A stretch of DNA of 64,000 nucleotides. Origin: Deltaproteobacteria bacterium (GTDB lineage Bacteria; Desulfobacterota; Desulfobacteria; Desulfobacterales; Desulfosalsimonadaceae). Numbering within the stretch: position 1 is the stretch's first letter; each line of letters starts with the position of its first letter. Under the pieces are notes generated by a model that was not told the origin of the DNA, ran no database searches, and was given only the letters and a program-made list of their open reading frames with translations. This document shows positions 9,364 through 19,395 of the stretch, piece after piece. The DNA lies in NCBI GenBank assembly GCA_013151835.1, contig JAADHK010000045.1, forward strand, positions 17,661 to 81,660, given 5' to 3'. The position numbers and the translations under genes are program-made.

Positions 9364-11670
9364 ATGGTTAAAGCAAGTGCATCCGCATCCACACCGGCGG
9401 CCGACGTCAACCATCTCAAGTCCGAGGTCGCCTTTCGCGCCCGACTTCAGGAAATATCCAATTCCATTTATTCGGCGAATAATCTTGATGAGATCCTCAT
9501 TGACCTGAAGGACGATATTATTGATCTTGTAGGTGCAGAGAGGATAACGATCTATTATGTTGACGGCGTAAAGCGGGAATTGGTTTCCCGGTTCAAGTCC
9601 GGAAGCGAAGTGTCTGAAATCCGTTTGTCCATTACAAACGGGAGCATTGCGGGTTACTGCGGGGCCAATCAGAAGATGCTGAATATCAAGGATGTCTATA
9701 ACAGCAAGGAGCTGTTTGATATTGATCCGGGCCTCCAGTTTGACAGTAGCTGGGACAAAAAAACCGGATTTAAAACCCAACAGGTCATGGTTGCGCCCAT
9801 CCTTTTCAAATCCTTTGTTCTAGGCGTGATCCAGATGATCAACCGGAAGGAAGGCGGGCCCTTTATTCAACAGGACGAGGAGAATGTCACCGAGCTTGCC
9901 AAGATTATCGGGATCGCCCTTTATAAACAGAAGAAGATGGCATCCAACAGAAAAAGTAAGTTTGATTTTTTGCTGGAAAGACATGTGATTACCCGCAAGG
10001 AATTAAACAAGGCCATATCGGATGCCAGGGAAAAGAAAACCCCAATAGAATCCGTTCTCATGACCACCTTCAAGGTGCCCAAGACCGATATCGGCGAGGC
10101 ATTGAGCCGATATTACGATATCCCGTATGTGGAATTCAAGAATACCCTGCCGATTCCCAGTGATCTCCTTCACGGTCTTAAAGTCGCGTTTATGCAGAAA
10201 AATATATGGGTCCCCATCCGGAAAGAGGAAGATGGTATTCTGATCGCCATTGACAATCCGGATGACTTAAAGCGTATAGACGATATAAAGACCCTGTTTG
10301 CCGGCAGGAAAATAAAGTTCGCTATTTCCTTTAAAGAGGACATCCAGGATATCATTAAGCACTTTACCCTTGATGAAAAAAAGCAGTCTTCAATTGACGA
10401 TATACTCTCCAAGCTCCAGGATGAAGATGAGGAAATTGAGGAGGAGACCGCGTCGGTTTCCGAAGAGAGCAGCGCCGTGGTCCAGCTTGTAAATAAGGTT
10501 ATTCTGGATGCATACGACAGGAAAGCCTCAGATATTCATCTGGAGCCGTATCCTGGCAAGCAGAACACGCAGGTCAGGGTCAGGGTTGACGGGTCCTGCT
10601 CACTCTACCAGACAATTCCTTACAGCTACAAGAACGCGGTTATTGCCCGTGTCAAGATCATGGCCGACCTTGATATCGCGGAAAAACGGAAACCCCAGGA
10701 CGGCAAGATCCAGTTCAAGAAATGGGGAGGCAAGGATATCGAATTGCGTGTTGCGGTTGTTCCCACCCAGGGGGGCATGGAAGATGTGGTCATGCGTATA
10801 CTTGCAGCAGGAAAGCCGCTACCCCTGGATAAGATGGGATTTTCCCAGCGTAATTATGATAATTTCATCTCGGCCATTACCAAACCTTACGGCATGACCC
10901 TGGTCTGCGGGCCGACCGGTTCAGGTAAGACCACAACCCTCCATTCGGCACTGGGTTATATAAATAATGTCGAAACAAAGATATGGACTGCTGAAGACCC
11001 TGTTGAAATTACGCAAAAAGGGCTCCGCCAGGTCCAGGTGAATGCTAAGATAGGTTATGATTTCGCATCGGCCATGCGCGCCTTTCTCCGGGCCGACCCG
11101 GACGTGATCATGGTTGGTGAAATGCGGGATCATGAAACAACACAGATGGGGATAGAGGCATCGCTTACCGGGCATCTGGTCTTCTCCACTCTGCATACCA
11201 ACTCGGCCCCGGAAACCGTAACAAGGCTTCTGGATATGGGAATGGACCCCTTTAATTTCGCCGATGCCCTCCTGTGTATCCTGGCCCAGCGCCTTGTACG
11301 GACCCTTTGCAAGTCGTGCAAGGAGGACTATCATCCAACTCGCGATGAATATGATGAGCTTGTCCGCGAATACGGACCGGAGGATTTTGAAAGGGTCGTA
11401 AAAACACCTTATACGGATGATCTGACCTTGTGCCGTCCAAACGGGTGCCCGGATTGCAATAACAGTGGATACCGGGGCCGGATGGGCCTGCATGAACTCC
11501 TCATGGGAACAGACACTATCAAGGAAAAGATCCAGGCCCGCGCCCGCATGACTGAAATCAGGAATCTTGCCATCGAAGAAGGCATGACCACCCTGAAGCA
11601 GGATGGAATAGCCAAGATATTTGCCGGGCATTGCGATCTGCTCGAAGTGCGTAAGGTCTGTATCAAGTAA
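9364..11670 (+). CDS. GspE/PilB-type secretion or pilus assembly ATPase with N-terminal GAF domain
   Basis: Hexameric ATPase of the type II secretion / type IV pilus family, acting at the cytoplasmic face of the membrane. Layout of the 768 residues: GAF domain at about 25-195, MshEN/GspE N-terminal module at about 200-345, then the motor with Walker A GPTGSGKT (from about 516), the Asp box, Walker B DVIMVGEMRD and the His box TGHLVFSTLHTN. A zinc-binding tetracysteine follows (CKSCK and CPDCNNSGY). Ribosome binding site CGGAGG. A fused GAF sensor is an unusual architecture and suggests ligand control of the motor. No pilin, secretin or inner-membrane platform gene is nearby, so its partners are encoded elsewhere. 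Confidence 0.9.
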   Translation: MVKASASASTPAADVNHLKSEVAFRARLQEISNSIYSANNLDEILIDLKDDIIDLVGAERITIYYVDGVKRELVSRFKSGSEVSEIRLSITNGSIAGYCGANQKMLNIKDVYNSKELFDIDPGLQFDSSWDKKTGFKTQQVMVAPILFKSFVLGVIQMINRKEGGPFIQQDEENVTELAKIIGIALYKQKKMASNRKSKFDFLLERHVITRKELNKAISDAREKKTPIESVLMTTFKVPKTDIGEALSRYYDIPYVEFKNTLPIPSDLLHGLKVAFMQKNIWVPIRKEEDGILIAIDNPDDLKRIDDIKTLFAGRKIKFAISFKEDIQDIIKHFTLDEKKQSSIDDILSKLQDEDEEIEEETASVSEESSAVVQLVNKVILDAYDRKASDIHLEPYPGKQNTQVRVRVDGSCSLYQTIPYSYKNAVIARVKIMADLDIAEKRKPQDGKIQFKKWGGKDIELRVAVVPTQGGMEDVVMRILAAGKPLPLDKMGFSQRNYDNFISAITKPYGMTLVCGPTGSGKTTTLHSALGYINNVETKIWTAEDPVEITQKGLRQVQVNAKIGYDFASAMRAFLRADPDVIMVGEMRDHETTQMGIEASLTGHLVFSTLHTNSAPETVTRLLDMGMDPFNFADALLCILAQRLVRTLCKSCKEDYHPTRDEYDELVREYGPEDFERVVKTPYTDDLTLCRPNGCPDCNNSGYRGRMGLHELLMGTDTIKEKIQARARMTEIRNLAIEEGMTTLKQDGIAKIFAGHCDLLEVRKVCIK

Positions 11671-11745
11671 GATGATGGCAAGTAACAAGCTCATTATCCC
11701 GACAATGGGACGACTTCTTCTTTCAAATAACTTCATACTTTCCGC

Positions 11746-11774
11746 TTGACTTTCGAACGTAGTTTAGTTATTTT
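11746..11774 (+). promoter_or_regulatory. Putative sigma-70 promoter of the methylmalonyl-CoA operon
   Basis: TTGACT at 11746-11751 and TATTTT at 11769-11774 are separated by exactly 17 bases. The pair lies 131 bases before the epimerase ATG, in the only sizeable gap upstream of this long co-directional gene run. It is a sequence match only. Confidence 0.5.
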
Positions 11775-11904
11775 CTCCATCATTTGCTGGAAACATCTGC
11801 TGTCCTCTGGTTCAGTCTTGCTTCGGCGGTTTTTTTTCATAAACAATCAGATTGCTGCCTGCCGTAAACACAGTCGAAGGGCTGATAGAAAAGGAAGATT
11901 TGGT

Positions 11905-12309
11905 ATGAAGGTATTAAGCATAGATCATATCGGAATTGCCGTAAACTCGATTCAGGAAAAAAACGGCTTCTGGGCTGATGCGCTGGGTCTTGATTTTGTC
12001 GGCGATGAGGTGGTTGAGCAACAGAAGGTAAAGACCGCCTTTTATCCTGTGGGCGAAGCGGAGGTAGAGCTTCTTGAGTCCACGACACCCGATGGGCCGG
12101 TGGCAAAGTTTTTGGAAAAGAAAGGTGAGGGTTTCCACCATATAGCGTTTAAGGTTGCCGATATTGCTTCAGCCCTTGCCGAGTTGAAAAAAAAAGGCGT
12201 CCGGCTCATTGATGAAACTCCCAGGCATGGCGCCGGCGGCGCAAAGATCGCCTTTATCCATCCAAAGGCCACCGGTGGGGTGCTCGTGGAGCTGTGTGAA
12301 AGAAAATAA
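11905..12309 (+). CDS. mce: Methylmalonyl-CoA epimerase
   Basis: Interconverts (S)- and (R)-methylmalonyl-CoA between the carboxylation and mutase steps of propionate metabolism. The 134-residue glyoxalase/VOC-fold protein opens with [11 protein letters not shown] (metal-ligand His8) and has a second half with FHHIAFKV and a terminal VLVELCE supplying the ligand Glu. A longer in-frame reading begins at 11746, but the ATG at 11905 has AAGGAAG at good spacing and gives the standard family N-terminus. It is the first gene of the methylmalonyl-CoA operon, 30 bases before the mutase gene. Confidence 0.93.
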   Translation: MKVLSIDHIGIAVNSIQEKNGFWADALGLDFVGDEVVEQQKVKTAFYPVGEAEVELLESTTPDGPVAKFLEKKGEGFHHIAFKVADIASALAELKKKGVRLIDETPRHGAGGAKIAFIHPKATGGVLVELCERK

Positions 12310-12339
12310 TCAATTTCATGAATCACTGGAGAATGCATT

Positions 12340-14469
12340 ATGGCCGAGAAACCGGATATTGAAAAATGGAAACAACTTGCCCAAAAGGAATTGCGCGGCA
12401 AACCGCTCGAAACCCTTGACTGGACAAGCTCGGAGGGACTTTCGTTAAAGCCTTTATATACTGCCCATGATCTTGAAGACATAGATGCCGGTGATTCTCT
12501 GCCAGGAATGGAACCCTTTGTTCGTGGACCCCGGGCAACAATGTACACGGTCAGGCCCTGGACCATCAGGCAGTATGCGGGTTTTGCGACCGCCAGAGAA
12601 TCAAACGAATTTTACCGCAAGAACCTTGCCGCTGGACAGAAGGGCCTGTCTGTTGCCTTTGACCTTGCCACTCACCGGGGGTATGATTCCGATCACCCCC
12701 GCGTGCGTGGTGATGTGGGCAAGGCGGGTGTGCCCATTGATACAGTGGAAGATATGAAAATCCTGTTTGACGGTATCCCTTTGGATGAGATGACCGTTTC
12801 CATGACCATGAACGGGGCTGTTCTTCCCATACTTGCCGGTTATATCGTGGCGGCTGAGGAACAGGGCGTTTCACGCGAAAAACTTAAAGGAACAATCCAG
12901 AATGATATTTTAAAGGAATACCTTACCCGCAACACATATATATATCCTCCCGGGCCTTCAATGCGAATCGTATCTGATATCATAGGGTATTGTTCAAGGA
13001 ATATGCCGAAATACAACACGGTAAGCATAAGCGGGTATCATATGATGGAGGCAGGAGCTGATGCCGTGCTGGAACTGGCGTTCACCCTGGCTGATGGCAT
13101 AGAATATGTCAGGGCCGCCATTGGCGCAGGACTTGAGGTTGATGCATTTGCGCCAAGGCTCTCCTTTTTCTTTGGCATGGGTATGAATTTTTTCATGGAG
13201 ATTGCAAAGCTGAGGGCGGCCCGGTTTCTATGGGCTGAACTCATGGGCCGGTTTAATCCAAAGGACCCCAAATCAAAAATGCTTCGCACCCATGTGCAGA
13301 CATCCGGATGGAGTCTGACCCGCCAGGATCCTTACAATAACATCATAAGAACAACTCTTGAATGCATGGCTGCGGTTCTTGGGGGAACACAATCCCTGCA
13401 CACCAATGCCTTTGACGAAGCCGTGAGCCTTCCAACGGATGTCTCCGCGCGTGTTGCACGAAACACACAGATCATCGTGGCCGAAGAATCACATGTGACA
13501 AAGGTCGTGGATCCCCTTGGCGGATCTTATTATGTCGAGGCCCTTACGGCCGAAATCATTAAAAAAGCCAGGTCTATTATCGAGGAAGTCGAGGAGGTTG
13601 GAGGCATGGCAAAGGCTATCGAGTCCGGCATGCCCAAGCTCAGGATCGAGGAGGCGGCGGCCAGGAAACAGGCCCGCATCGATCAGGGGAAAGACGTCAT
13701 CGTCGGGGTGAATAAGTATCAGGTGGAAGATGAGACCCCGATTGCGGTAAGGGAGATTTCGGAGTCCGTAAGGGATGAGCAGGTGGCCCGCTTAAGGGAA
13801 GTCCGGCGAAACAGGGACAATGACGAGGTAAAAAGACTGCTTGATGCAATAACAAACTGCGCGCAATCTGATGGCAATCTGCTGGAGGCCTGCATTCCTG
13901 CGGTCAGAGCCCGGGCCACGCTGGGTGAAATATCGGATGCCATGGAAAGTGTTTTCGGCAGGTATACCGCAACGACGCAATGCATTTCAGGCGTCTATGC
14001 CGGGGAGTACACGGACCTTGAAATAATTTCCGCCATAAGGAAGCGTGTTGAAAATTTTTCTGAAAAAAACGGTAGAAGGCCAAGGATATTATTGACTAAA
14101 ATGGGGCAGGACGGGCATGACCGCGGGATCAAGGTGGTTGCAACCGCCTATGCCGATCTCGGGTTTGACGTGGATATCAGCCCAATGTTCCAGACACCTG
14201 AAGAAGCCGCTAAAATGGCGGTGGAAAATGATGTGCACGTGGTGGGCGTTTCAAGCCTGGCCGCGGCCCATAAGACCCTGGTGCCCGAGCTTATAGGCGA
14301 GCTTGCGCGACAGGGCGGTGACACAATTATCGTGATTGTCGGGGGTATCATTCCCCCGCAGGACTATGATTTTCTCTACAATGCCGGGGCTGCCGGGGTA
14401 TTCGGGCCCGGCACGGTTGTGACCGATTCCGCGAATCAGGTGTTAAACCTCCTGGAAAAGTGTGCATAA
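12340..14469 (+). CDS. mcm: Methylmalonyl-CoA mutase, single-chain, adenosylcobalamin-dependent
   Basis: Rearranges (R)-methylmalonyl-CoA and succinyl-CoA by a radical mechanism. The 709 residues comprise the substrate-binding TIM barrel (with [20 protein letters not shown] and [14 protein letters not shown]) and the C-terminal B12 domain with the cobalt-ligand motif D591-X-H593-X2-G596 ([13 protein letters not shown]) and downstream GG motif [10 protein letters not shown]. The length and the presence of both parts indicate the catalytic large subunit or the homodimeric form; no separate small subunit gene is present. Its end overlaps the start of meaB by 8 bases, so translation is coupled to the chaperone that protects it. 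Confidence 0.96.
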   Translation: MAEKPDIEKWKQLAQKELRGKPLETLDWTSSEGLSLKPLYTAHDLEDIDAGDSLPGMEPFVRGPRATMYTVRPWTIRQYAGFATARESNEFYRKNLAAGQKGLSVAFDLATHRGYDSDHPRVRGDVGKAGVPIDTVEDMKILFDGIPLDEMTVSMTMNGAVLPILAGYIVAAEEQGVSREKLKGTIQNDILKEYLTRNTYIYPPGPSMRIVSDIIGYCSRNMPKYNTVSISGYHMMEAGADAVLELAFTLADGIEYVRAAIGAGLEVDAFAPRLSFFFGMGMNFFMEIAKLRAARFLWAELMGRFNPKDPKSKMLRTHVQTSGWSLTRQDPYNNIIRTTLECMAAVLGGTQSLHTNAFDEAVSLPTDVSARVARNTQIIVAEESHVTKVVDPLGGSYYVEALTAEIIKKARSIIEEVEEVGGMAKAIESGMPKLRIEEAAARKQARIDQGKDVIVGVNKYQVEDETPIAVREISESVRDEQVARLREVRRNRDNDEVKRLLDAITNCAQSDGNLLEACIPAVRARATLGEISDAMESVFGRYTATTQCISGVYAGEYTDLEIISAIRKRVENFSEKNGRRPRILLTKMGQDGHDRGIKVVATAYADLGFDVDISPMFQTPEEAAKMAVENDVHVVGVSSLAAAHKTLVPELIGELARQGGDTIIVIVGGIIPPQDYDFLYNAGAAGVFGPGTVVTDSANQVLNLLEKCA

Positions 14470-15469
14470 AGTGGAAACGGCTTCCCATTACATCAAAGGG
14501 GTTGTCGCCGGTGACAGGCGGATATTGTCAAAAACCATCACGCTTATTGAAAGCTCACTTGCAGAACACCAGGAGCTTGCCGCAAAGGTACTTGATGCGC
14601 TTGCCGACCGCACGGGAAATTCAGTCAGAGTCGGAATTACCGGTGTGCCGGGTGTTGGCAAGAGCACGTTTATCGAGAGCCTCGGTAATTTCCTTCTTAA
14701 AAGAAAGCTCCGGGTTGCGATCCTGGCGGTCGATCCAAGTTCCGTTAAAAGCGGCGGGAGCATCATGGGCGACAGGACGCGTATGGAACGTCTCTCCGCG
14801 GACCCGCGCGCATTTATCCGGCCGTCTCCTTCCGCCGGAAGCCTGGGGGGGGTTGCCCGTAAAACAAGGGAAACGATTTTAGTCTGCGAGGCGGCCGGAT
14901 TTGACGTGGTAATGGTTGAAACCATCGGGGTCGGCCAGTCCGAGGTAACCGTTGCGGCCATGGTGGATTTTTTCCTCGTGCTCTTGCTTCCCGGTGCCGG
15001 AGATGAACTCCAGGGGATCAAGCGTGGCATAATAGAGCTTGCTGACGCCATTGCCGTAAACAAGGCCGATGGGGAAAATATCCGGCCGGCGGAACAGGCA
15101 AGTAAGGCATATGAAAACGCACTTCACCTCATGACGCCGGCATCAACTTCATGGCAGCCCCCGGTTCTGACCTGTAGCGCTTTAACGGGCGAGGGGATTG
15201 AATCCGTCTGGGATACTGTCATGTCTCATCGTCGTAAATTAATAGATACAGGGGAATTTTTTGAAAAAAGAAGGACTCAGGCCTCTTTATGGTTCAGATT
15301 CCTTGTTGACGAAGGGTTGAAAAACTGGTTTTATCAGCAATCCGGTATAAAGGAATTGATCCCACACCTGACACGTCAGGTTGAATCAGGTTCGGTGAGT
15401 CCCATGGCCGCTGCGAGCCGTTTATTGGGCATTCTACCTAAAAGAAGGGGAAAATATGAGCAGTCTTGA
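14462..15469 (+). CDS. meaB: MeaB/ArgK GTPase, methylmalonyl-CoA mutase chaperone
   Basis: G3E-family GTPase that gates cofactor loading and protects the B12 mutase from inactivation. Visible motifs: P-loop [10 protein letters not shown], the conserved block [22 protein letters not shown] and NKAD. The 335 residues match the family. It starts at a GTG (14462) that overlaps the end of the mutase gene, and its own end overlaps the next gene by 14 bases, a tight translationally coupled order that supports the assignment. MeaB homologues were once misnamed ArgK. Confidence 0.94.
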   Translation: MHKVETASHYIKGVVAGDRRILSKTITLIESSLAEHQELAAKVLDALADRTGNSVRVGITGVPGVGKSTFIESLGNFLLKRKLRVAILAVDPSSVKSGGSIMGDRTRMERLSADPRAFIRPSPSAGSLGGVARKTRETILVCEAAGFDVVMVETIGVGQSEVTVAAMVDFFLVLLLPGAGDELQGIKRGIIELADAIAVNKADGENIRPAEQASKAYENALHLMTPASTSWQPPVLTCSALTGEGIESVWDTVMSHRRKLIDTGEFFEKRRTQASLWFRFLVDEGLKNWFYQQSGIKELIPHLTRQVESGSVSPMAAASRLLGILPKRRGKYEQS

Positions 15470-17009
15470 TGAAAAGATCAGAGAATTGGCCGAGCGTAAG
15501 GCTAAAATACGAAAGATGGGCGGGGACAAGGCGGTTGCCCGTCACAAGGGAAAAGGGAAACTTTCGGCGCGGGAGCGCCTTGATTGTTTTTTTGATACGG
15601 ACACCTTCCATGAAATAGATATGTTTGTAAGCCACAGGTGCGCCAATTTCAACATGGCTGATACGGATATTGCCTCGGACGGGGTTGTAACCGGTTATGG
15701 CAAAGTGGACGGACGTCCCGTTTTTGCCTTTGCCCAGGATTTTACTTCGCGTGCCGGATCCCTTGGTGAAATGCATGCGAAAAAAATATGCAAGGTTATG
15801 GATCTTGCCATAAAGGCCGGCGCTCCATTGGTCGGGATGAACGATTCCGGTGGCGCCAGAATCCAGGAAGGCGTGGATGCGCTTTACGGTTATGGTGAAA
15901 TCTTTTACAGAAATGCTATGGCATCGGGCGTAATACCACAGATTTCGGCCATAATGGGTCCCACTGCGGGGGGTGCGGTATATTCGCCGGCCATGACGGA
16001 CTGGATATTCATGGTAAAAAACACCAGCCATATGTTTATCACGGGTCCCAACGTTATCAAGGCCGTGACCGGGGAAGAGATTTCCTTTGAAAATCTCGGC
16101 GGGGCCATGACCCATAATGAAAAGAGCGGGGTGGCCCATTTTGCCTGTGAATCGGATGATCATGCCTTGGAAAGGGTACGTACTCTCCTGTCATACCTCC
16201 CGTCAAACAACATGGAAGACCCACCGGTTGTCCTCAAAGGCGATGATCCTGCCAGAATATCTAAGAAATTAAACAGCCTGATGCCCGATGATCCGAATCA
16301 ATCCTATGATATGAAAGAGGTTATCCGGGAAATAGTGGATAACGGTGAATTTTTCGAACCCCATGAATTTTTCGCGCCGAATATTATAGTCGCCTTTGCA
16401 CGGTTAAACGGTCGAAGCATAGGAATCATCGCAAACCAGCCCGCAGTCATGGCGGGATGCCTTGACATAAACGCCTCGGACAAGGCAACTCGATTTATCC
16501 GTTTTTGTGATGCATTTAACATCCCGCTTTTGACGCTTGCGGATGTTCCGGGCTACATGCCCGGATCAGATCAGGAATGGGGCGGGATCATAAGGCACGG
16601 CGCAAAGCTTCTCTGGTGTTATTCCGAGGCCACGGTGCCCAAACTCCTGGTTATTATCCGAAAGGATTATGGTGGCGCCTATATCGCCATGTCCTCGAAA
16701 CATCTTGGCGCGGACATGGCCTTTGCCTGGCCGTGCGCCGAGATCGCGGTCATGGGCGCGGCCGGGGCTGCAAACATCATTCACCGCAAGGATATCGAGG
16801 CTGCGGATGATCCCGAAACCAGGCGTAAGGAAAAAATTGATGAATACCGGCACCTTTTTTCAAATCCCTATGTGGCGGCGTCCCGGGGCTATATTGATGA
16901 TGTGATTGTTCCGGCCGAAACCCGGCCACGATTAATAGATGCTTTAGAATTGCTGTGTACAAAGCGGATGAGTCTGCCGCCCAAAAAACACGGAAATATC
17001 CCCGCATGA
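15456..17009 (+). CDS. Acyl-CoA carboxyltransferase (methylmalonyl-CoA decarboxylase alpha / propionyl-CoA carboxylase beta / transcarboxylase 12S-like)
   Basis: Transfers a carboxyl group between biotin and propionyl-CoA or methylmalonyl-CoA. The 517 residues carry both crotonase-like halves: the N-terminal oxyanion loop in NDSGGARIQEGVDAL and GPTAGGAVYSPAMTDWIFM, and the C-terminal carboxybiotin site in LADVPGYMPG and RKDYGGAYIAMSSK. There is no biotin carboxylase gene nearby. The neighbour two genes down encodes a 5S-type biotinylated carboxyltransferase, so the likely reaction is methylmalonyl-CoA:pyruvate transcarboxylation rather than ATP-driven carboxylation. A decarboxylase role is the main alternative. 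Ribosome binding site AAGGGG, overlapping meaB. Confidence 0.9.
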   Translation: MSSLDEKIRELAERKAKIRKMGGDKAVARHKGKGKLSARERLDCFFDTDTFHEIDMFVSHRCANFNMADTDIASDGVVTGYGKVDGRPVFAFAQDFTSRAGSLGEMHAKKICKVMDLAIKAGAPLVGMNDSGGARIQEGVDALYGYGEIFYRNAMASGVIPQISAIMGPTAGGAVYSPAMTDWIFMVKNTSHMFITGPNVIKAVTGEEISFENLGGAMTHNEKSGVAHFACESDDHALERVRTLLSYLPSNNMEDPPVVLKGDDPARISKKLNSLMPDDPNQSYDMKEVIREIVDNGEFFEPHEFFAPNIIVAFARLNGRSIGIIANQPAVMAGCLDINASDKATRFIRFCDAFNIPLLTLADVPGYMPGSDQEWGGIIRHGAKLLWCYSEATVPKLLVIIRKDYGGAYIAMSSKHLGADMAFAWPCAEIAVMGAAGAANIIHRKDIEAADDPETRRKEKIDEYRHLFSNPYVAASRGYIDDVIVPAETRPRLIDALELLCTKRMSLPPKKHGNIPA

Positions 17010-17039
17010 TGGCGTCGTATCCATAATACAGGAGTTCAT

Positions 17040-17267
17040 ATGTCCGACAAAAAGAAAAAAGCCGCAGCAATAACAGGGGTTCTTCTATATCTCAGAGCCC
17101 GGCAGGCGGCCATGCCGGCAGAAGAGGTCAAGATTCCGACCGGGGATATGCTTTCTGAAACCACTCCGGTGACGAGCACTTCAATCTGGGGACTTTCTGG
17201 ACGACAGGCCCAGATGCAGTTAAGATCTCTTGTCCAGTTAAGGACCTTTCGGATAATAGGGAGATAA
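17040..17267 (+). CDS. Small OadG/MmdE-like accessory protein of the carboxyltransferase
   Basis: Encodes 75 residues: a lysine-rich N-terminus, an alanine-rich weakly hydrophobic helix (AAAITGVLLYLRA) and a C-terminal segment SIWGLSGRQAQMQLR. From memory, this AAI...YL...W...GRQ..M pattern resembles the C-terminal part of decarboxylase gamma/delta subunits (OadG, MmdD) and the tiny MmdE subunit of Veillonella, but the OadG membrane anchor is missing. The position between the 12S-like and 5S-like genes, with ribosome binding site CAGGAG, supports a structural role in that complex. The homology is my inference and needs a profile comparison; that the gene is real is fairly likely. Confidence 0.65.
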   Translation: MSDKKKKAAAITGVLLYLRARQAAMPAEEVKIPTGDMLSETTPVTSTSIWGLSGRQAQMQLRSLVQLRTFRIIGR

Positions 17268-17304
17268 TCTTTTAACCTAACTAATCGTTTACGGAGACAA
17301 AAAG

Positions 17305-19380
17305 ATGACGGACCACCATGAAATCAAACTGACGGAAGTCAAGTATGGAAAAGACCGGCCCGCCGCCAAAAATCCGGTAAAAATAATGGATTTAAGCTTG
17401 AGAGACGGCCACCAGTCCCTTTTCGCAACCCGCGGCAGGACCGAAGATATGATACCTGTCGCCGAAATGATGGATGAAATCGGGTATTGGGGCGTTGAGG
17501 TTTGGGGCGGGGCCACCTTTGACACCATGCATCGGTTTTTAAATGAAGATCCATGGGAAAGGATTAGAGTATTAAAGCGATACTTTAAGAAAACCCCCCT
17601 TTCCATGCTCCTTCGGGGCCAGAACCTTGTGGGATACAGGCAATACGCCGATGATGTTGCCAAGGCATTTGTGGAGAGGAGTGCGGAAAACGGCATGGAT
17701 ATCTTTCGCACCTTTGACGCTTTGAACGATTTCCGTAATTTTGAAATCGTTGTGGATGTAATCAAGAAATGCAAAAAGCATTTCCAGGGATGCGTTTGCT
17801 ATTCCATGACCGAGCCGCGCATGGGCGGTGATGTCTACAGCCTTGAATATTTTGTGGATAAGGCAAAGCAGCTCGAAGCCATGGGGGCGGATACCATCTG
17901 CATTAAGGACATGGCCGGTCTCCTTTCCCCCTATGATGCTTTCAGGCTGATTTCCGCCTTAAAGGAAAATGTGTCACCCCCGATTCACCTTCACAGCCAT
18001 TTTACTTCCGGCATGGCCCCTATGACGCATCTAAAGGCAGTCGAGGCGGGTGTTGATATTCTCGACACCTGCCTTTCGCCCTATGCTTACCGGACTTCCC
18101 ATCCGGCGGTCGAACCCATGGTCATGTCTCTTCTGGGCACGAACAGGGACACGGGGTTTGATATCAAGTCGCTTGCGGCCATAAATTCAAAACTTGAAAA
18201 AGAGATTCTTCCCAAGTACAAACACCTGCTTAATGATTCCAGGGTTTCGGTTATTGACATAAACGTTTTGCTTCACCAGACGCCCGGTGGAATGCTTTCA
18301 AACTTGGCAAACCAGCTCAGGGAAATGGATGCTTTAGACCGTATAGACGAAGTTTACACCATGCTGCCCAAGGTGAGAAAGGATCTCGGCCAGGTTCCGC
18401 TCGTCACTCCCACCAGCCAGATCGTCGGAATACAGACCGTGAACAACGTCTTGTTCGACGATGAAAAAGAGAGCTACAAGATGATTACTTCGCAGGTCAA
18501 GGATCTCTGCTTCGGCCTGTATGGAAAGACACCCGTGCCCATTAATCCCGAGTTGAAAAAAAAGGCGCTCAAGGGTTATCCCAGGGGCGAGGAACCTATC
18601 ACCTGCCGGCCGGCCGAGATGCTGGAGCCTGAACTCAAAAAAGCCGAGGAGGCCGTAAAAGGCCTGGCTGTGGATATTGATGATGTCCTGGTCTACGCAC
18701 TTTACCCGGTTACAGGAAAAAAGTTTCTGGAATACAAATATGGCCGGGAGGCGGTGCCGGATACGCTTAAGCCACGGACGCTTGAGCAGGCGAAAAAAGA
18801 GGCTGAACTCGTTCGAAAAGCCCGGGCGGGAAAGCTTGTGGAAAAAGATGAAGCCGGGAATAAAGAGGTTGAACTTCCTGAAAATGTGGCTAAATTCAGT
18901 GTCTTTGTTGATGGTGAACCATTTGAGGTGGCGGTTGAGAATACCGGGGCAATTCCCATGGTGCACTCGGTTGCACCTGCGCCCGGGCCATTTTCCGGGG
19001 CACCTGTATCATCTATTGCGCCGACTTTTGTTCCCCCAACCGCCCCGATATCTGCTCCGGCCCCGTCCACGCCGTCCCCGGTACAAACTCATGCGGCTCC
19101 CGCTCCCCCAACCCCGCCCCCGGCGAACGTTCCCACGCCCGGCAAAGCCCCCGAAACTGCGGGTGAGGGTACTCCGATCAAGGCACCCATGCCCGGGATC
19201 ATAATAAAATATGAAAAGAACGTGGGTGACACCGTAAATATAGGCGATCCGGTGGTTGTCCTGGAAGCCATGAAAATGGAGAATTCTCTGGTTTCCGCAG
19301 TTGACGGGGTTTTAAAATCGATCGCGTTTGCATCCGGTGATTCCGTGGCCAAGAATGATGTGTTGTGCGTAATAGGGTAG
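17305..19380 (+). CDS. Biotin-carrying carboxyltransferase, 5S-1.3S type (pyruvate/oxaloacetate)
   Basis: Moves a carboxyl group between biotin and pyruvate/oxaloacetate. The 691-residue fusion has an HMGL-like TIM-barrel carboxyltransferase domain (about 20-300; SLRDGHQSLFATR, LRGQNLVGYRQY, IFRTFDALND), a PYC_OADA domain (about 300-480), a long Pro/Ala/Thr-rich flexible linker (about 545-620) and a C-terminal biotinyl domain with EAMKMEN, the biotinylated Lys657 lying 35 residues from the end. In propionic acid bacteria the 5S and 1.3S parts are separate chains; here they are fused, as in OadA or PycB. With the 12S-like gene upstream it can couple methylmalonyl-CoA to pyruvate. OadA or pyruvate carboxylase subunit B are the alternatives. 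Confidence 0.92.
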   Translation: MTDHHEIKLTEVKYGKDRPAAKNPVKIMDLSLRDGHQSLFATRGRTEDMIPVAEMMDEIGYWGVEVWGGATFDTMHRFLNEDPWERIRVLKRYFKKTPLSMLLRGQNLVGYRQYADDVAKAFVERSAENGMDIFRTFDALNDFRNFEIVVDVIKKCKKHFQGCVCYSMTEPRMGGDVYSLEYFVDKAKQLEAMGADTICIKDMAGLLSPYDAFRLISALKENVSPPIHLHSHFTSGMAPMTHLKAVEAGVDILDTCLSPYAYRTSHPAVEPMVMSLLGTNRDTGFDIKSLAAINSKLEKEILPKYKHLLNDSRVSVIDINVLLHQTPGGMLSNLANQLREMDALDRIDEVYTMLPKVRKDLGQVPLVTPTSQIVGIQTVNNVLFDDEKESYKMITSQVKDLCFGLYGKTPVPINPELKKKALKGYPRGEEPITCRPAEMLEPELKKAEEAVKGLAVDIDDVLVYALYPVTGKKFLEYKYGREAVPDTLKPRTLEQAKKEAELVRKARAGKLVEKDEAGNKEVELPENVAKFSVFVDGEPFEVAVENTGAIPMVHSVAPAPGPFSGAPVSSIAPTFVPPTAPISAPAPSTPSPVQTHAAPAPPTPPPANVPTPGKAPETAGEGTPIKAPMPGIIIKYEKNVGDTVNIGDPVVVLEAMKMENSLVSAVDGVLKSIAFASGDSVAKNDVLCVIG

Positions 19381-19395
19381 AAGAGGAATGCTTGC

